Assembly: GCA_001751005.1 (NCBI GenBank)
Contig: MAXL01000265.1
Coordinates: forward strand, 1 to 6,050
DNA length: 6,050 nt
DNA from: Desulfobacterales bacterium S5133MH16
GTDB taxonomy: Bacteria > Desulfobacterota > Desulfobacteria > Desulfobacterales > UBA11574
Reading direction: 5' to 3'
Shown piece by piece: positions 5,835 through 6,050 of the stretch (position 1 is its first letter; every line of letters starts with the position of its first letter). The notes below the pieces were generated by a model. It had not been told where the DNA came from, searched no databases, and saw nothing but the letters and a program-made list of their open reading frames with translations. Made by a program: the position numbers and the translations under genes.

Positions 5835-6050
5835 ATTTTGTTATTTGTTCAAGGTTATCACATTTTTTCAGCTTATACAATATACTAACCTTAATTCGAC
5901 AGGGCGAACGCATTTGAATCCCAATACAGGGAGAACGCTCCACGACGGCGTATATCTCTTTCCAACCGACTGAAACTTGTGCTTAAGCACCCGTAAGCCC
6001 GAGCCGCGCCAGAGTTATTAAGAACAATTCGTCGCTAAATTATCCCATTG
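5835..6050. other. non-coding right flank, little recognisable
   Basis: There is no credible ORF, tRNA or rRNA. A 7-bp inverted repeat, AAGGTTA (5851-5857) with TAACCTT (5886-5892), is separated by 28 bases, and a perfect 12-bp palindrome, GTGCTTAAGCAC, sits at 5979-5990. Either could be chance or part of a repeat that continues beyond the window. A promoter for the gene at 5440-5766 is expected in 5780-5900 on the minus strand, but no good box pair is seen. Confidence 0.4.

Overview
The window holds five well-supported protein genes, split between a leftward (minus-strand) operon and a rightward (plus-strand) multidomain gene. Repeats and palindromes occupy much of the non-coding DNA. Composition is AT-rich between genes and moderate within them. 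A class II aldolase, a DUF2007-like protein, a large PilZ protein and several recurrent palindromic elements together suggest a free-living Gram-negative bacterium, most likely Desulfobacterota (Desulfobacterales-like). That assignment is inference: no rRNA or diagnostic pathway gene is present.

Layout. Positions 1-130 are a repeat family containing ACTTTTTACGA. Positions 132-303 are a 172-bp MITE-like element with 16-bp perfect terminal inverted repeats and an 8-bp target duplication; it lies over the 3' end of a zinc-ribbon Nudix hydrolase gene (290-802, minus). A second palindromic element (about 822-977) separates that gene from a 431-residue class II fructose-bisphosphate aldolase (977-2272, minus). 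A DUF2007-like 84-residue protein (2332-2586, minus) heads the operon, and a good sigma-70 promoter reads into it (2649-2676, minus). Removing the second element would leave only about 15 bp between the aldolase stop and the Nudix start, so the three genes probably formed one compact operon that was later invaded by repeats.

Upstream of this promoter, 2677-2800 carries eight TGTAA/TTACA half-sites, six of them paired into three palindromes, two of which sit inside a long near-perfect hairpin. This looks like an operator array. From 2826 to 3083 there are small overlapping ORFs on both strands but no recognisable gene. A consensus plus-strand promoter (3098-3126) and a repeat-rich leader precede a 681-residue protein (3338-5383, plus). 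That protein combines two PilZ-like c-di-GMP domains with two acyltransferase (GNAT-fold) domains, which makes it the most interesting gene here: possibly an acyl transfer enzyme controlled by c-di-GMP.

Convergent to it is a small exported protein (5440-5766, minus) resembling the C-terminal domain of the flagellar protein FlgT. The right end (5767-6050) is non-coding, with a tandem CACNAAGR repeat and a short palindrome.
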